Position numbers and translations under genes: made by a program
NCBI GenBank assembly: GCA_947626125.1
Contig: CANQRA010000004.1
Location: 1-40,220, forward strand
DNA: 40,220 nt
Source of the DNA: an uncultured Bacilli bacterium
Lineage (GTDB): Bacteria > Bacillota_I > Bacilli_A > RF39 > UBA660
Direction of reading: 5' to 3'
The notes under the pieces: generated by a model
Seen by the model: the letters and a program-made list of their open reading frames with translations, nothing else
What the model was told of the DNA's origin: nothing
The model's database searches: none
In this document: in pieces, positions 8,099 to 15,671 of the stretch
Layout: every line of letters starts with the position of its first letter
How positions within the stretch are numbered: position 1 is the stretch's first letter

Positions 8099-9403
8099 AT
8101 GAAATGTGTATGTTTAATAGGAAGACCTAATGTTGGTAAGAGTAGTATTTTTAATCGCTTAATTAAAGAAAAAAAAGCGATTATTTTAAGTGAGCCAGGG
8201 GTAACGAGAGACCGGGTATATGGAGTAGTTAATTATAATGATAAGAAATTTAATTTAATTGACACGGGTGGCATCTTTGCCGATTCTAGTACATTCGATG
8301 AAAATATTCAAATGCAAGCAAGTATAGCCATCGATGAAGCAGATACAATTCTTTTTGTTGTTGATGGTTTAGAAGAAATTACCGATGCCGATAAAAAAAT
8401 CAGAAATATGCTCAAAAAAAGTAACAAAGAAGTAATTGTTTTGGTTAATAAATTAGATAATCAAAAAAGAGAAGATAATTTATATAACTATTATGAATTA
8501 GGTTTTTCTAAAGTGATGGCAGTTTCGGCTGAACATAATTTAGGTTTTAAAGAATTACTTGAGGAACTTACTAGAGATATAATTAATGAGGTAACCGAAG
8601 AAGATGATATTTTAAAATTTTGTTTTGTTGGAAGACCTAATGTTGGTAAAAGTTCTTTAATTAATGCTTTATTAAATGAAGAAAGAGTTATTGTTAGTGA
8701 CATCGCGGGTACTACTAGGGATGCCATCGATACCAGATTTACCTATAATAAAAATGACTATATTGTCGTAGATACTGCCGGGATGCGGAAAAAAGGAAGA
8801 ATTTATGAAAATATAGAGAAGTATAGTTTAATGCGCAGCATGAAAGCTATTACCGATAGTGATGTATGTGTGTTAGTTATTGATGCGGAAAGTGGTATTA
8901 TTGAACACGATAAACATATTTTATCTTATTGTATTTCCGCTGGGAAAGGTATAGTTATATGCGTTAATAAATGGGATACGGTAAAAGATCCTAATGAAGA
9001 TTTAAAAAGATGGAAAAAAGAATTAGAAGTCTATTTTAAATTTGTGCCTTATATTAATTTTGTCTTTGTTTCTGCGAAAACAAGAAAAAGAATTAATACC
9101 ATCATGGATGAAGTAATTAAAGCTTATGAAAATAATCGCAAAGAAATCAAAACAAGTATTCTAAATGATGTTATAAGTGACGCTGTAAGTTTACATGAAC
9201 CACCATCATATAAAGGTAAAAGATTAAAAATATATTTCACTAATCAAAAAGAAACGAGACCACCAAAATTTGTTTTCCATGTTAATAACAAAAATCTAGT
9301 CCATTTTAGTTATGAAAGATATTTAGAAAATAAGTTAAGAGAGGCCTTTGATTTAGAAGGCACCCCAATCATATTACAATTTAAAAATAAAAATGAAGAT
9401 TAA
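8099..9403 (+). CDS. der: Ribosome assembly GTPase Der/EngA
   Basis: A double GTPase needed for maturation of the 50S subunit. Its 434 residues are the standard length. First G domain: GRPNVGKSS (7-15), DTGGI, NKLD. Second G domain: GRPNVGKSS (about 178-186), DTAGMRKKGR, NKWD. The C-terminal KH-like domain ends with KIYFTNQ and GTPIILQFKNKN, as in the family. A GGGGGA-like ribosome binding site lies upstream. It is the last gene of the engB operon, 11 bases after the pseudopilin gene. Confidence 0.97.
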   Translation: MKCVCLIGRPNVGKSSIFNRLIKEKKAIILSEPGVTRDRVYGVVNYNDKKFNLIDTGGIFADSSTFDENIQMQASIAIDEADTILFVVDGLEEITDADKKIRNMLKKSNKEVIVLVNKLDNQKREDNLYNYYELGFSKVMAVSAEHNLGFKELLEELTRDIINEVTEEDDILKFCFVGRPNVGKSSLINALLNEERVIVSDIAGTTRDAIDTRFTYNKNDYIVVDTAGMRKKGRIYENIEKYSLMRSMKAITDSDVCVLVIDAESGIIEHDKHILSYCISAGKGIVICVNKWDTVKDPNEDLKRWKKELEVYFKFVPYINFVFVSAKTRKRINTIMDEVIKAYENNRKEIKTSILNDVISDAVSLHEPPSYKGKRLKIYFTNQKETRPPKFVFHVNNKNLVHFSYERYLENKLREAFDLEGTPIILQFKNKNED

Positions 9404-9423
9404 CTATTTTACACAATGAACTG

Positions 9424-9452
9424 TTGAAAAATGTAAATATTTATTATAAAAT
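9424..9452 (+). promoter_or_regulatory. Promoter of the fic gene
   Basis: TTGAAA (9424-9429), 17 bp, TAAAAT (9447-9452), about 75 bp ahead of the Fic start codon. The -10 box runs into the left arm of a perfect inverted repeat at 9448-9483, so the element may be regulated. Confidence 0.6.
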
Positions 9453-9484
9453 ACACATTAAATTGCAAAATAATGTGTATTTTT
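9448..9484. repeat. Perfect 13-bp inverted repeat upstream of the fic gene
   Basis: Arms AAAATACACATTA (9448-9460) and TAATGTGTATTTT (9471-9483) are exact complements around a 10-base loop. The right arm ends in a T-run, so it could terminate der transcription; its overlap with the -10 box also suits an operator. Confidence 0.7.
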
Positions 9485-9524
9485 CACAAAAAAGTGCTAT
9501 ATTATAACAAAGGAGTGTGTAAAA

Positions 9525-10604
9525 ATGAAACCATATAAAGCGAAAATATTACCAATTTCCTATAGACTTGATAAAGAGACAATAAAGCTTTTAGGAGAAG
9601 CCAATGATAAATACGGACAATACAAATCTTTATTAAAAATGTTTAAATTTGACCAAAAATACTTTTTAGACTCTCTAGTTTTAGGAGAAAGTATAAGGTC
9701 TTCAAGAATTGAAGGAACCCAAATATCACAAGATGATATGTATTATATGGATTATAAAGAAGCTAATGATAGTATTAAAGAAGTTAAAAATTTAAAACAA
9801 ATGTTGGAGTATGCCAATGAAAGATTAAAAGATAAGAAATTTAGTATTAACATGATTAATTCCATGCACAAAATATTATTATCTGGAGTTAGAGGGGAGG
9901 ATAAATCGCCAGGAGAAATTAGGTCTATTCAAAATTATATTGGCTTACGAGGCCTTGGGAAAGATGGAGCTACATTTGTTCCTCCTATTCCGGAAGAAGT
10001 ACCGGAACTTTTAGATAATTTAATGGAATATATGAATAATATGTATGACGAAGAAGCTTTTATTAAAGTTGCAATTTCCCATATGCAATTTGAATCAATT
10101 CACCCTTATAAGGATGGTAATGGCAGGATGGGAAGAGCACTTATAACATTACAACTAGCCAAATTAAAAGATGATGAACCAATATTATTCTTGTCAGAAA
10201 TTATCGAATTATTTAAAGCAAATTATTATAACGCACTTAATGAATGCCGAAATGGAAATATTGAAGGTTTCATTCGTTTCTTTTTACAGTGTGTAGTGGA
10301 CCAATGTACCAGAAATATTGGTAGAATTGAAGAAATTAATAAAGTTTATGATGAAGATGAAGAAATCATAAAGCAAAATATAAAAGGTAGTATTGTTCTA
10401 AAAATGCACCCTTTAATGATGAAAAAAATAGTATTTACGGCCAAAGAAATGGCCAGAGAACTAAATGTACATATAAATTCAATTAATAATATCTTAAACA
10501 AAATGATTGAACTTAACATTGTAGTTAAAGAAAAGAGAATAGGAACTAATAAGATAACTTATAGATATATTAGAGTCTATGATACTTTTGTCGAGCAATT
10601 ATAA
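9525..10604 (+). CDS. Class II Fic domain protein (predicted AMPylase) with winged-helix tail
   Basis: Fic enzymes transfer a nucleotide moiety, usually AMP, from ATP to hydroxyl groups of target proteins. The 359-residue protein has a Fic_N region; the inhibitory motif S59-SRI-E63-G64, matching (S/T)xxxE(G/N) in the N-terminal position of class II Fic proteins, where the Glu blocks ATP; and an intact catalytic loop HPYKDGNGRMGR (193-204) with His193. The C-terminal ~80 residues look like a winged helix (ARELNVHINSINNILNKMIELNIV), common in stand-alone Fic regulators. AAAGGAG (9509-9515) lies nine bases before the ATG. It has its own promoter. Target unknown. Confidence 0.92.
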   Translation: MKPYKAKILPISYRLDKETIKLLGEANDKYGQYKSLLKMFKFDQKYFLDSLVLGESIRSSRIEGTQISQDDMYYMDYKEANDSIKEVKNLKQMLEYANERLKDKKFSINMINSMHKILLSGVRGEDKSPGEIRSIQNYIGLRGLGKDGATFVPPIPEEVPELLDNLMEYMNNMYDEEAFIKVAISHMQFESIHPYKDGNGRMGRALITLQLAKLKDDEPILFLSEIIELFKANYYNALNECRNGNIEGFIRFFLQCVVDQCTRNIGRIEEINKVYDEDEEIIKQNIKGSIVLKMHPLMMKKIVFTAKEMARELNVHINSINNILNKMIELNIVVKEKRIGTNKITYRYIRVYDTFVEQL

Positions 10605-10620
10605 AGAATGTAAAAAATAA

Positions 10621-10649
10621 TTGCATAACAAAATATGGTATGGTAAAAT
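10621..10649 (+). promoter_or_regulatory. Promoter of the antitoxin RNA
   Basis: TTGCAT (10621-10626), 17 bp, TAAAAT (10644-10649) preceded by an extended -10 TGG. Predicted start near 10656, exactly where the leader TAGGAAGAC begins. Confidence 0.75.
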
Positions 10650-10655
10650 TATAAA

Positions 10656-10716
10656 TAGGAAGACGCATATAAGCGTTACCTATTGCTGAGCTAACCTTTT
10701 AGGTTAGTTTGTTTTT
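10656..10716 (+). ncRNA. Antisense antitoxin RNA of a type I toxin-antitoxin locus
   Basis: A ~60-nt transcript is bounded by a good promoter and an intrinsic terminator: CTAACCT (10691-10697), 3-base loop, AGGTTAG (10701-10707), then TTTGTTTTT. Its 5' end can fold as AGGAAGAC...GTTACCT. It runs antisense to the last codons and the 3' untranslated part of the toxin transcript, as in BsrG/SR4 and TxpA/RatA pairs. The toxin transcript starts with the same TAGGAAGAC-N10-GTTACCTA leader, so the two RNAs could also interact through these arms. Confidence 0.72.
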
Positions 10717-10793
10717 ATAATCAGAATTAGCAAAGCTAAAACGGTTATAAAAACTATGATTAATAAAAAATCGATGTGATTTCTATCTCTCAT
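10704..10793 (-). CDS. Type I toxin: 29-residue membrane peptide
   Basis: The peptide reads MRDRNHIDF, then a single hydrophobic helix (LLIIVFITVLALLILII), then KTN: a charged N-terminus and one transmembrane span, the build of Fst/TxpA/BsrG-type toxins, which damage the membrane when overproduced. AAAGGGTG sits 6 bases before the ATG; an in-frame ATG two codons upstream is too close to that site. A leader of about 90 nt carries CTAGAAAG (10847-10854 on +) and CTTTCTAG (10804-10811), which would pair in the mRNA and hide the ribosome binding site. Promoter on this strand: TTTACA-17-TTTAAT (10892-10920). Too short for ordinary gene calling. Confidence 0.8.
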   Translation of the reverse strand: MRDRNHIDFLLIIVFITVLALLILIIKTN

Positions 10794-10857
10794 AAGCATC
10801 ACCCTTTCTAGTACCTCCCCTATGTAGAAACATATGAATAGTATTTCTAGAAAGTTT

Positions 10858-10920
10858 TAGGTAACACCAATATTTGTCTTCCTAAGTCTTTATTAAAACA
10901 GCTTTAACTATATTTGTAAA
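10858..10920 (-). promoter_or_regulatory. Toxin promoter and shared 5' leader
   Basis: On the minus strand: TTTACA (10920-10915), 17 bp, TTTAAT (10897-10892), then a leader beginning at 10884 with TAGGAAGAC, ten bases, and GTTACCTA (to 10858). The same 9- and 8-base blocks with the same 10-base gap begin the antitoxin RNA at 10656. Confidence 0.7.
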
Positions 10921-10959
10921 TAGTTTTTGAATAAAAAAAGAAAAAAACTAACGATTTTT

Positions 10960-10983
10960 GCCCAAATCTCTAGAGATTTGGGC
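10960..10983. repeat. Perfect 24-bp palindrome
   Basis: GCCCAAATCTC / TAGAGATTTGGGC is fully self-complementary with no loop, lying between the toxin promoter and the RNase J-like gene's promoter. It has no adjacent T-run on either strand, so it is not a normal terminator; an operator or a cruciform/hairpin mRNA boundary is possible. Confidence 0.8.
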
Positions 10984-11027
10984 AGTTATATTGAACCCAC
11001 AAAAAAGCAACTTTTTGGGAAAAGAGA

Positions 11028-11056
11028 TTGATTTCATCTTTTTTTTTTGTTATAAT
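11028..11056 (+). promoter_or_regulatory. Promoter of the RNase J-like gene
   Basis: TTGATT (11028-11033), a 17-bp T-rich spacer, TATAAT (11051-11056). Start expected near 11063, 32 bases ahead of the start codon. Confidence 0.8.
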
Positions 11057-11094
11057 TTGAACATGTGCAAGAACTTTAAATAATAGAAAGCGTG

Positions 11095-12738
11095 ATGAAA
11101 TTGAGCAAAGTTAAAATTTTTGGCTTGGGTGGCCTTGCAGAAAATGGGAAGAACTGTTATGTCGTTGAAATTGATGATAGTATATTTGTCTTCGACTGTG
11201 GATTAAAATATGCCCATTCTAACTTATTAGGTATTGATTATATAATGCCAGATTTTACTTATTTAGTAAAAAATAAGAAAAGAATTAAAGGTTTATTTAT
11301 TACGCATGGTCATAGTGAAAATATGGGAAGTGTTCCTGATTTAGTTAAAGATTTACCTAATATTCGTATTTATGCCACTAAATTTAGCAAGTTTGTTTTA
11401 GAAGAACATGGGGTAAATGAAAAAAATATTATCGAAATAAAACCGCATAAAAAACTTACCTTTGATAATGATATTTCTATTTTTCCTATCTCTGTTTCTC
11501 ATAGTATTCCGGATGCGGTCATGTACGTAATTAATTCTAAAGATGGAGCGATTTGTTATACAGGTGATTTTGTAATTGACCCTACAATGTTAGGGGCTTA
11601 TGATATGGACTTAGGAAAAATAGCTTATGTAGGTAAACAAGGGGTTTTATGCTTAATGTGTGAATCTTCTTTTTCCGAAAGAAAAGGCTATACTTCACCT
11701 AATCATCGTTTAGAAGAGTTTTTTAAAGACACGATTAAACATAATGAAAAAAGAATTATCTTTTCATTGTTACCTTATCATTTATATACGATTAATGATA
11801 TATTTAATGCGGCTAGAAACACGCATCGTAAAATCGTCATTATGGGTAAAAAGTTACAAAATGTCGTTAATTTTGCTATAAAAGAAAAGTATTTAGAAAT
11901 AGAACCCGGAATTATTGGGGATTTAACAAATATTAATGATGATAATGCTATTTTATTAATAAGTGATGAAAGAACTAATCCTTTTGCTAATGTAAGTAAA
12001 ATACTCCATGGCTATGATAAATACATAACTTTAAAAGATAGTGATAGTATTGTTTTTGCGGAACCTAGATATGATAATAATGAAAAAGCTTTAGTAAAAT
12101 TAGAAAATGAATTAGCTAAATTTGGCTGTAATATTGTGAATATCCCGGCTGATAAAGTTATTCTTCATCATCCATCAACTGAAGATTTAATGCTCATGAT
12201 TAAACTAGTTAAACCTAAGTATTATATGCCAGTTAAAGGTGAGTATCGTTATATGGTTAATAATGCTAACTTGGCAAATAATTTAGGGATTAAGCCAGAA
12301 AATATTTTACTTAAACAAAATGGCGAAGTTATTAATTTTGAAAATGGTAAATTAGTTACTAAAAATGAAAAAATAAAAGTAAATGATGTGTTGATTGACG
12401 GCATATCTTCCGAAGATGTTGGCGAACTTGTTATAAAAGACCGAGAGATGTTGGCGGAAAATGGGATTGTTTTAATTAGTGCAACTATTTCTAAGAAAGA
12501 TAAAGTTTTATTGGTGGGACCCGAAGTTACTACCAGAGGATTTATTTATGTTAAAGATTCTAAGGATTTAATCATGGAAATTAAGAATATATGTGAAAAA
12601 ATCATTAACCACAATATTACGCCTACATTTGTTGATTATAATAAAATCAAAGTAGAGATTAGAGAAAAATTAAGTAATTACTTATTTGAAGAAACCGAAT
12701 GTAAACCAATGATTATCGCGGTAGTTCAAGAAGTATAA
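11095..12738 (+). CDS. rnjB: RNase J2-like protein (degenerate catalytic site)
   Basis: A metallo-beta-lactamase/beta-CASP protein of the RNase J family, which works in mRNA decay and rRNA maturation. The metal motif HxHxDH reads H71-G-H73-S-E75-N76, and the late His of the HGEYR motif is replaced (PVKGEYRYM), as in Bacillus RNase J2 (HGHDEN and NGEYR); the GSQGEP segment of active RNase J is also missing. HSIPD, TGDF and TTRGFIYV remain. It therefore probably supports a catalytic RNase J1 as a partner rather than cutting strongly itself. I choose ATG 11095 over GTG 11092 because GAAAG ends only one base before the GTG. 547 residues, usual length. Confidence 0.9.
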   Translation: MKLSKVKIFGLGGLAENGKNCYVVEIDDSIFVFDCGLKYAHSNLLGIDYIMPDFTYLVKNKKRIKGLFITHGHSENMGSVPDLVKDLPNIRIYATKFSKFVLEEHGVNEKNIIEIKPHKKLTFDNDISIFPISVSHSIPDAVMYVINSKDGAICYTGDFVIDPTMLGAYDMDLGKIAYVGKQGVLCLMCESSFSERKGYTSPNHRLEEFFKDTIKHNEKRIIFSLLPYHLYTINDIFNAARNTHRKIVIMGKKLQNVVNFAIKEKYLEIEPGIIGDLTNINDDNAILLISDERTNPFANVSKILHGYDKYITLKDSDSIVFAEPRYDNNEKALVKLENELAKFGCNIVNIPADKVILHHPSTEDLMLMIKLVKPKYYMPVKGEYRYMVNNANLANNLGIKPENILLKQNGEVINFENGKLVTKNEKIKVNDVLIDGISSEDVGELVIKDREMLAENGIVLISATISKKDKVLLVGPEVTTRGFIYVKDSKDLIMEIKNICEKIINHNITPTFVDYNKIKVEIREKLSNYLFEETECKPMIIAVVQEV

Positions 12739-12746
12739 ATTATGTT

Positions 12747-12779
12747 AAATCATCCATATTAGTAATGGGTGATTTATTT
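12747..12779 (+). terminator. Terminator-like hairpin overlapping the next ribosome binding site
   Basis: AAATCATCCA (12747-12756) pairs with TGGGTGATTT (12766-12775), followed by ATTTT. It can end transcription of the RNase J-like gene, but it also contains the GGGTGAT ribosome binding site of the next gene, so it may act as a switch between the two. Confidence 0.6.
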
Positions 12780-13219
12780 TGAAAAAAAATATGAGTGAAG
12801 AAGTAGAATTTTTAAATTACATTTATAAGAATGCGGAGATGGGGGTTATCGGAATTGATGATATTATTACAAAAGTAAGCGAAGAAAAGTTTATTAAACT
12901 TTTAAAAAGCGAAAGAGAAGAATATCAAAGTATTTGTAATGAAGCAGAAGATATTTTAAAAAAATACGGGAAGCAAAATGAAGAGATTGGTTTGATGGCT
13001 AAGATGAGTAGCAAAATGATGAGTGAAATGAAAATGATTAAAGACTCGACAGATAATACGATTGCCAAAATGATGATGGAAGGAACAAATAAAGGAATTA
13101 TAGAAATCACCGAAAAAATTAATGCATATAATATAGAAGATGCCGAAATTGTTGTTTTAGCTAATCGTTTAAAATCTACTTTAGAAAAAAATATTGATGA
13201 ACTAAAAAAATATTTATAA
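12779..13219 (+). CDS. Small helical protein, ferritin-like bundle?
   Basis: A 146-residue, nearly all-helical, charged protein. The most likely start is TTG 12779, placed 5-6 bases after GGGTGAT; the first ATG is four codons later with worse spacing. Its Met/Lys/Glu-rich pattern (KMSSKMMSEMKMIKDSTDNTIAKMMMEGTNKG...) and four long helices resemble DUF2383-like bundles, but no metal-binding ExxH motif is seen. It sits between the RNase J-like gene and tRNA-Asn. Function unknown. Confidence 0.7.
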   Translation: MKKNMSEEVEFLNYIYKNAEMGVIGIDDIITKVSEEKFIKLLKSEREEYQSICNEAEDILKKYGKQNEEIGLMAKMSSKMMSEMKMIKDSTDNTIAKMMMEGTNKGIIEITEKINAYNIEDAEIVVLANRLKSTLEKNIDELKKYL

Positions 13220-13224
13220 TTTTG

Positions 13225-13257
13225 TTGACAATAGTATAATTTTTGTATTATACTATT
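13225..13257 (+). promoter_or_regulatory. tRNA-Asn promoter with internal palindrome
   Basis: TTGACA (13225-13230) and TATACT (13249-13254) are 18 bp apart. An exact 11-bp inverted repeat (AATAGTATAAT 13230-13240 / ATTATACTATT 13247-13257) spans the spacer and the -10 box. Confidence 0.7.
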
Positions 13258-13265
13258 GGAGTAAT

Positions 13266-13341
13266 GCCCGATTAGCTCAGTCGGTAGAGCGCACGGCTGT
13301 TAACCGTTAGGTCGTAGGTTCGAGTCCTACATCGGGCGCCA
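13266..13341 (+). tRNA. tRNA-Asn (anticodon GTT)
   Basis: Acceptor arms GCCCGAT (13266-13272) and ATCGGGC (13331-13337) pair fully; the D arm is GCTC...GAGC, the anticodon loop CTGTTAA with GTT, and the T arm GTAGG-TTCGAGT-CCTAC. Discriminator G and an encoded CCA close it at 13341. Confidence 0.97.
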
Positions 13342-13351
13342 TTAAAAAATT

Positions 13352-13377
13352 AACTTCCTAGATTGGGAAGTTTTTTT
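13352..13377 (+). terminator. tRNA-Asn terminator
   Basis: AACTTCC (13352-13358), loop, GGAAGTT (13366-13372), then a T-run to 13377. Confidence 0.85.
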
Positions 13378-13540
13378 GTGGTTATGCAGTGTGCTACCTT
13401 TTATTAGTTATTAATTTTTTAAAATATTGATTCTGTTTTTTGTCAGTATTTAGGTAATAAAATACACGTGTTTTTTAAATTAAATTGTATAAATAATATT
13501 AAATAAAGTGTATAATATATTTTATAAAGGAGAGGGTAGT

Positions 13541-15049
13541 ATGGAACTAAAAGAAGTTCTGGAAGCCATAGATTATATAAAAAAATATAAAACGGAAACT
13601 ACTAGAATTGAAGTTAAGAAAGCTTTTGGTGGCTTTCCAACGTGCTATGATACTTTTTCTAGTTTTTCTAACAAGTATGGTGGAATAATAATATTCGGTA
13701 TCGATGAAGATAAAGATTTTGAAATAACTGGTGTGTATGATATGAATGAATTGCAAAAGAAAATATCTTCTCTATGTAAAGATTCAATGGAACCAATAAT
13801 CAGGCCCGATATATTACCTTTAGAATACGAAGGAAAACAAATTCTTGCAGTTAAGGTTAACGAAATGCCTCAAAATAAAAAACCTTGTTATTATAAGCCC
13901 AAAGGTTTAAGAGGCGGTTCTTATACGCGAATTGGTGACAGTGACTCGCTTATGACAGATTATGAAATATATGCGTTGCAAAGTTATAAAGACCATATTT
14001 TTGAGGATATTAGGCCTAATAAAAGAGCTAGTTTAGATGATTTAAACAAAGAATTATTAGAAGAATATATTAATAAAGTAAAAATGGAAAAGCCTCATTT
14101 TGCAAAGAATGATTATAATAAATGCTTAAAATTAAGTGGAATAACTGATATAAGTGAAGATAATATTTATCCGACTTTAGCCAGTATACTTATTTTTGGG
14201 GAATATCCACAAAGTTTTTATCCACAATTATTTATTGCTTGTGCTGTTATTCCGGGGATAGAATTAGGTGATGTTGGTCATTTAGGAGAAAGATTCTTAG
14301 ATAATAAAAGAATCGAGGGAACTATTGAAGAAATGCTAGAAGGCACGATGAATTTTTTACAAAGAAATATGAAAACCAGTGTCATAATTAATTCTGATGG
14401 TAGAAGAACAGATCGTACAGAATATCCAATGGAAGCATTGAGGGAGGCAATAGCCAATGCCTTAATTCATCGTGATTACAGTATTCAAACAGAAAATGCT
14501 TATATTTCGGTATATATGTATAGTGATAGAATTGAAATAATAAACCCTGGTGCTTTATATGGAACAAATAGAATAGAAAAATTGGGTACAGCAACTACTA
14601 TGGAAGCTAGAAATACGACTATAATAAGAATACTAGAAGAAAAAGGCTCTGTAATTGAAAATAGGCATTCGGGTATTCCTACTATGATACGTGAAATGAA
14701 AAACTATGGATTACCCAAGCCTGAATTTTATGAAGAAAGAGATAGTTTTAAAGTAATATTTAGAAATACAAATGTGGTTCAAAGTGGTCAAGTAAGTGGT
14801 CAAGTAAGTGGTCAAGTAAGTGGTCAAGTATTAAAATATCAAAAATTAGTATTAGAATATTGTGAGATGCCTAAGTCCGCGGTTGAAATAAAAGATTATC
14901 TTAAAATTAATTCTAGAAGGTATGTTAGAGAAAAAATTATTAAACCTTTGGTAGATAGTGGCCTTTTAAATTATACAAATAAAGACCATATTAATGCAAG
15001 TAATCAAAAATATGTAAGAAATCAGGAAGGAGGAAAGATAAAAAAATGA
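13541..15049 (+). CDS. AlbA_2 domain / ATPase-type transcriptional regulator
   Basis: Start is ATG 13541 after AAAGGAG; an in-frame GTG at 13508 has no ribosome binding site. The 502 residues show an N-terminal AlbA_2 (Schlafen-like) nucleic-acid-binding domain (ETTRIEVKKAFGG, NKYGGIIIFGIDED), then a GHKL-type ATPase region (EALREAIANALIHRDYS, DRIEIINPG, TTIIRILEEKG...SGIPTM), and a C-terminal winged helix (AVEIKDYLKINSRRYVREKI). These are often annotated as RecG-like or putative DNA-binding proteins. Between ATPase and winged helix is the tandem linker SGQV x4. The stop overlaps the next gene's start by four bases, so the two are co-translated. Confidence 0.85.
   Translation: MELKEVLEAIDYIKKYKTETTRIEVKKAFGGFPTCYDTFSSFSNKYGGIIIFGIDEDKDFEITGVYDMNELQKKISSLCKDSMEPIIRPDILPLEYEGKQILAVKVNEMPQNKKPCYYKPKGLRGGSYTRIGDSDSLMTDYEIYALQSYKDHIFEDIRPNKRASLDDLNKELLEEYINKVKMEKPHFAKNDYNKCLKLSGITDISEDNIYPTLASILIFGEYPQSFYPQLFIACAVIPGIELGDVGHLGERFLDNKRIEGTIEEMLEGTMNFLQRNMKTSVIINSDGRRTDRTEYPMEALREAIANALIHRDYSIQTENAYISVYMYSDRIEIINPGALYGTNRIEKLGTATTMEARNTTIIRILEEKGSVIENRHSGIPTMIREMKNYGLPKPEFYEERDSFKVIFRNTNVVQSGQVSGQVSGQVSGQVLKYQKLVLEYCEMPKSAVEIKDYLKINSRRYVREKIIKPLVDSGLLNYTNKDHINASNQKYVRNQEGGKIKK
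14783..14830 (+). repeat. In-frame 12-bp minisatellite (SGQV x4)
   Basis: Four identical copies of AGTGGTCAAGTA run head to tail at 14783, 14795, 14807 and 14819, in frame, giving (SGQV)4. Copy-number change by slippage would alter linker length without a frameshift. Confidence 0.97.
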
Positions 15050-15498
15050 TAAAGGAAAATAAGAAAGATTTAAGTAAAAGGGAAAAAATTAAAAATTATG
15101 TTTTATTAAGCAGTGTATTTATTGTACCTTTATTATTCTTTTTATGGGCTGGATATATTTCTATTTCTTCAGTGGGAGCAAATTTAAATGTAATTTTAAA
15201 CCTTACGAAAGAGGAAACGACGGAAATAATTTCTATGCTTAATAATACTTGGAATGTATTTAAAATAATGGCTTATGAATATATTATTTACTGTTTTTTA
15301 TTAATTTTAAATTATATCTTTTATAAAAAGAAGTATAAATTATTATTATTAGTTTTCAATTTAATTGTCTTAATTATATGTATTATTAGTTTTATATCAA
15401 ATTTTATACAAAATGGGATGTTTTATAATTATGATTTATTAATATTTGTTATTAGTTCTTTAATTGGTTTATATTATGCATATGAGTTATATAAATAA
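15046..15498 (+). CDS. Multi-pass membrane protein, unknown function
   Basis: A 150-residue protein with a charged N-terminus and about four hydrophobic helices (FIVPLLFFLWAGYI; YIIYCFLLILNYIFY; LLLLVFNLIVLIICIISFI; LLIFVISSLIGLYYAYEL). The ATG overlaps the TGA of the regulator gene (ATGA), with AGGAGG upstream inside that gene, so translation is coupled. It may be the regulator's target or sensor partner; nothing in the sequence decides this. Confidence 0.75.
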   Translation: MIKENKKDLSKREKIKNYVLLSSVFIVPLLFFLWAGYISISSVGANLNVILNLTKEETTEIISMLNNTWNVFKIMAYEYIIYCFLLILNYIFYKKKYKLLLLVFNLIVLIICIISFISNFIQNGMFYNYDLLIFVISSLIGLYYAYELYK

Positions 15499-15671
15499 CT
15501 GTTAAAGATATTGTCATCATTGATTATGATGTAATAAATATTTAATGAAACTAATTTAGTTTATGCTTGTTTTGTTATATATCAATTATCGAAGGACGTC
15601 TATTTGTGTCAAATTTACAAATTTTTGGCGATTTTCTCAATTTTTTTGTTATAATCAAATTGGGTGAGGAA

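Noticed and set aside
10960-10983. The 24-bp palindrome as an ordinary terminator
   Set aside because: No T-run follows on either strand, and neither neighbouring transcript is expected to end there.
15567-15671. N-terminal extension of the J-domain protein by 35 residues
   Set aside because: The extension spans the TATAAT promoter box, and GGGTGAGGA sits directly before the ATG at 15672, where the J domain begins.
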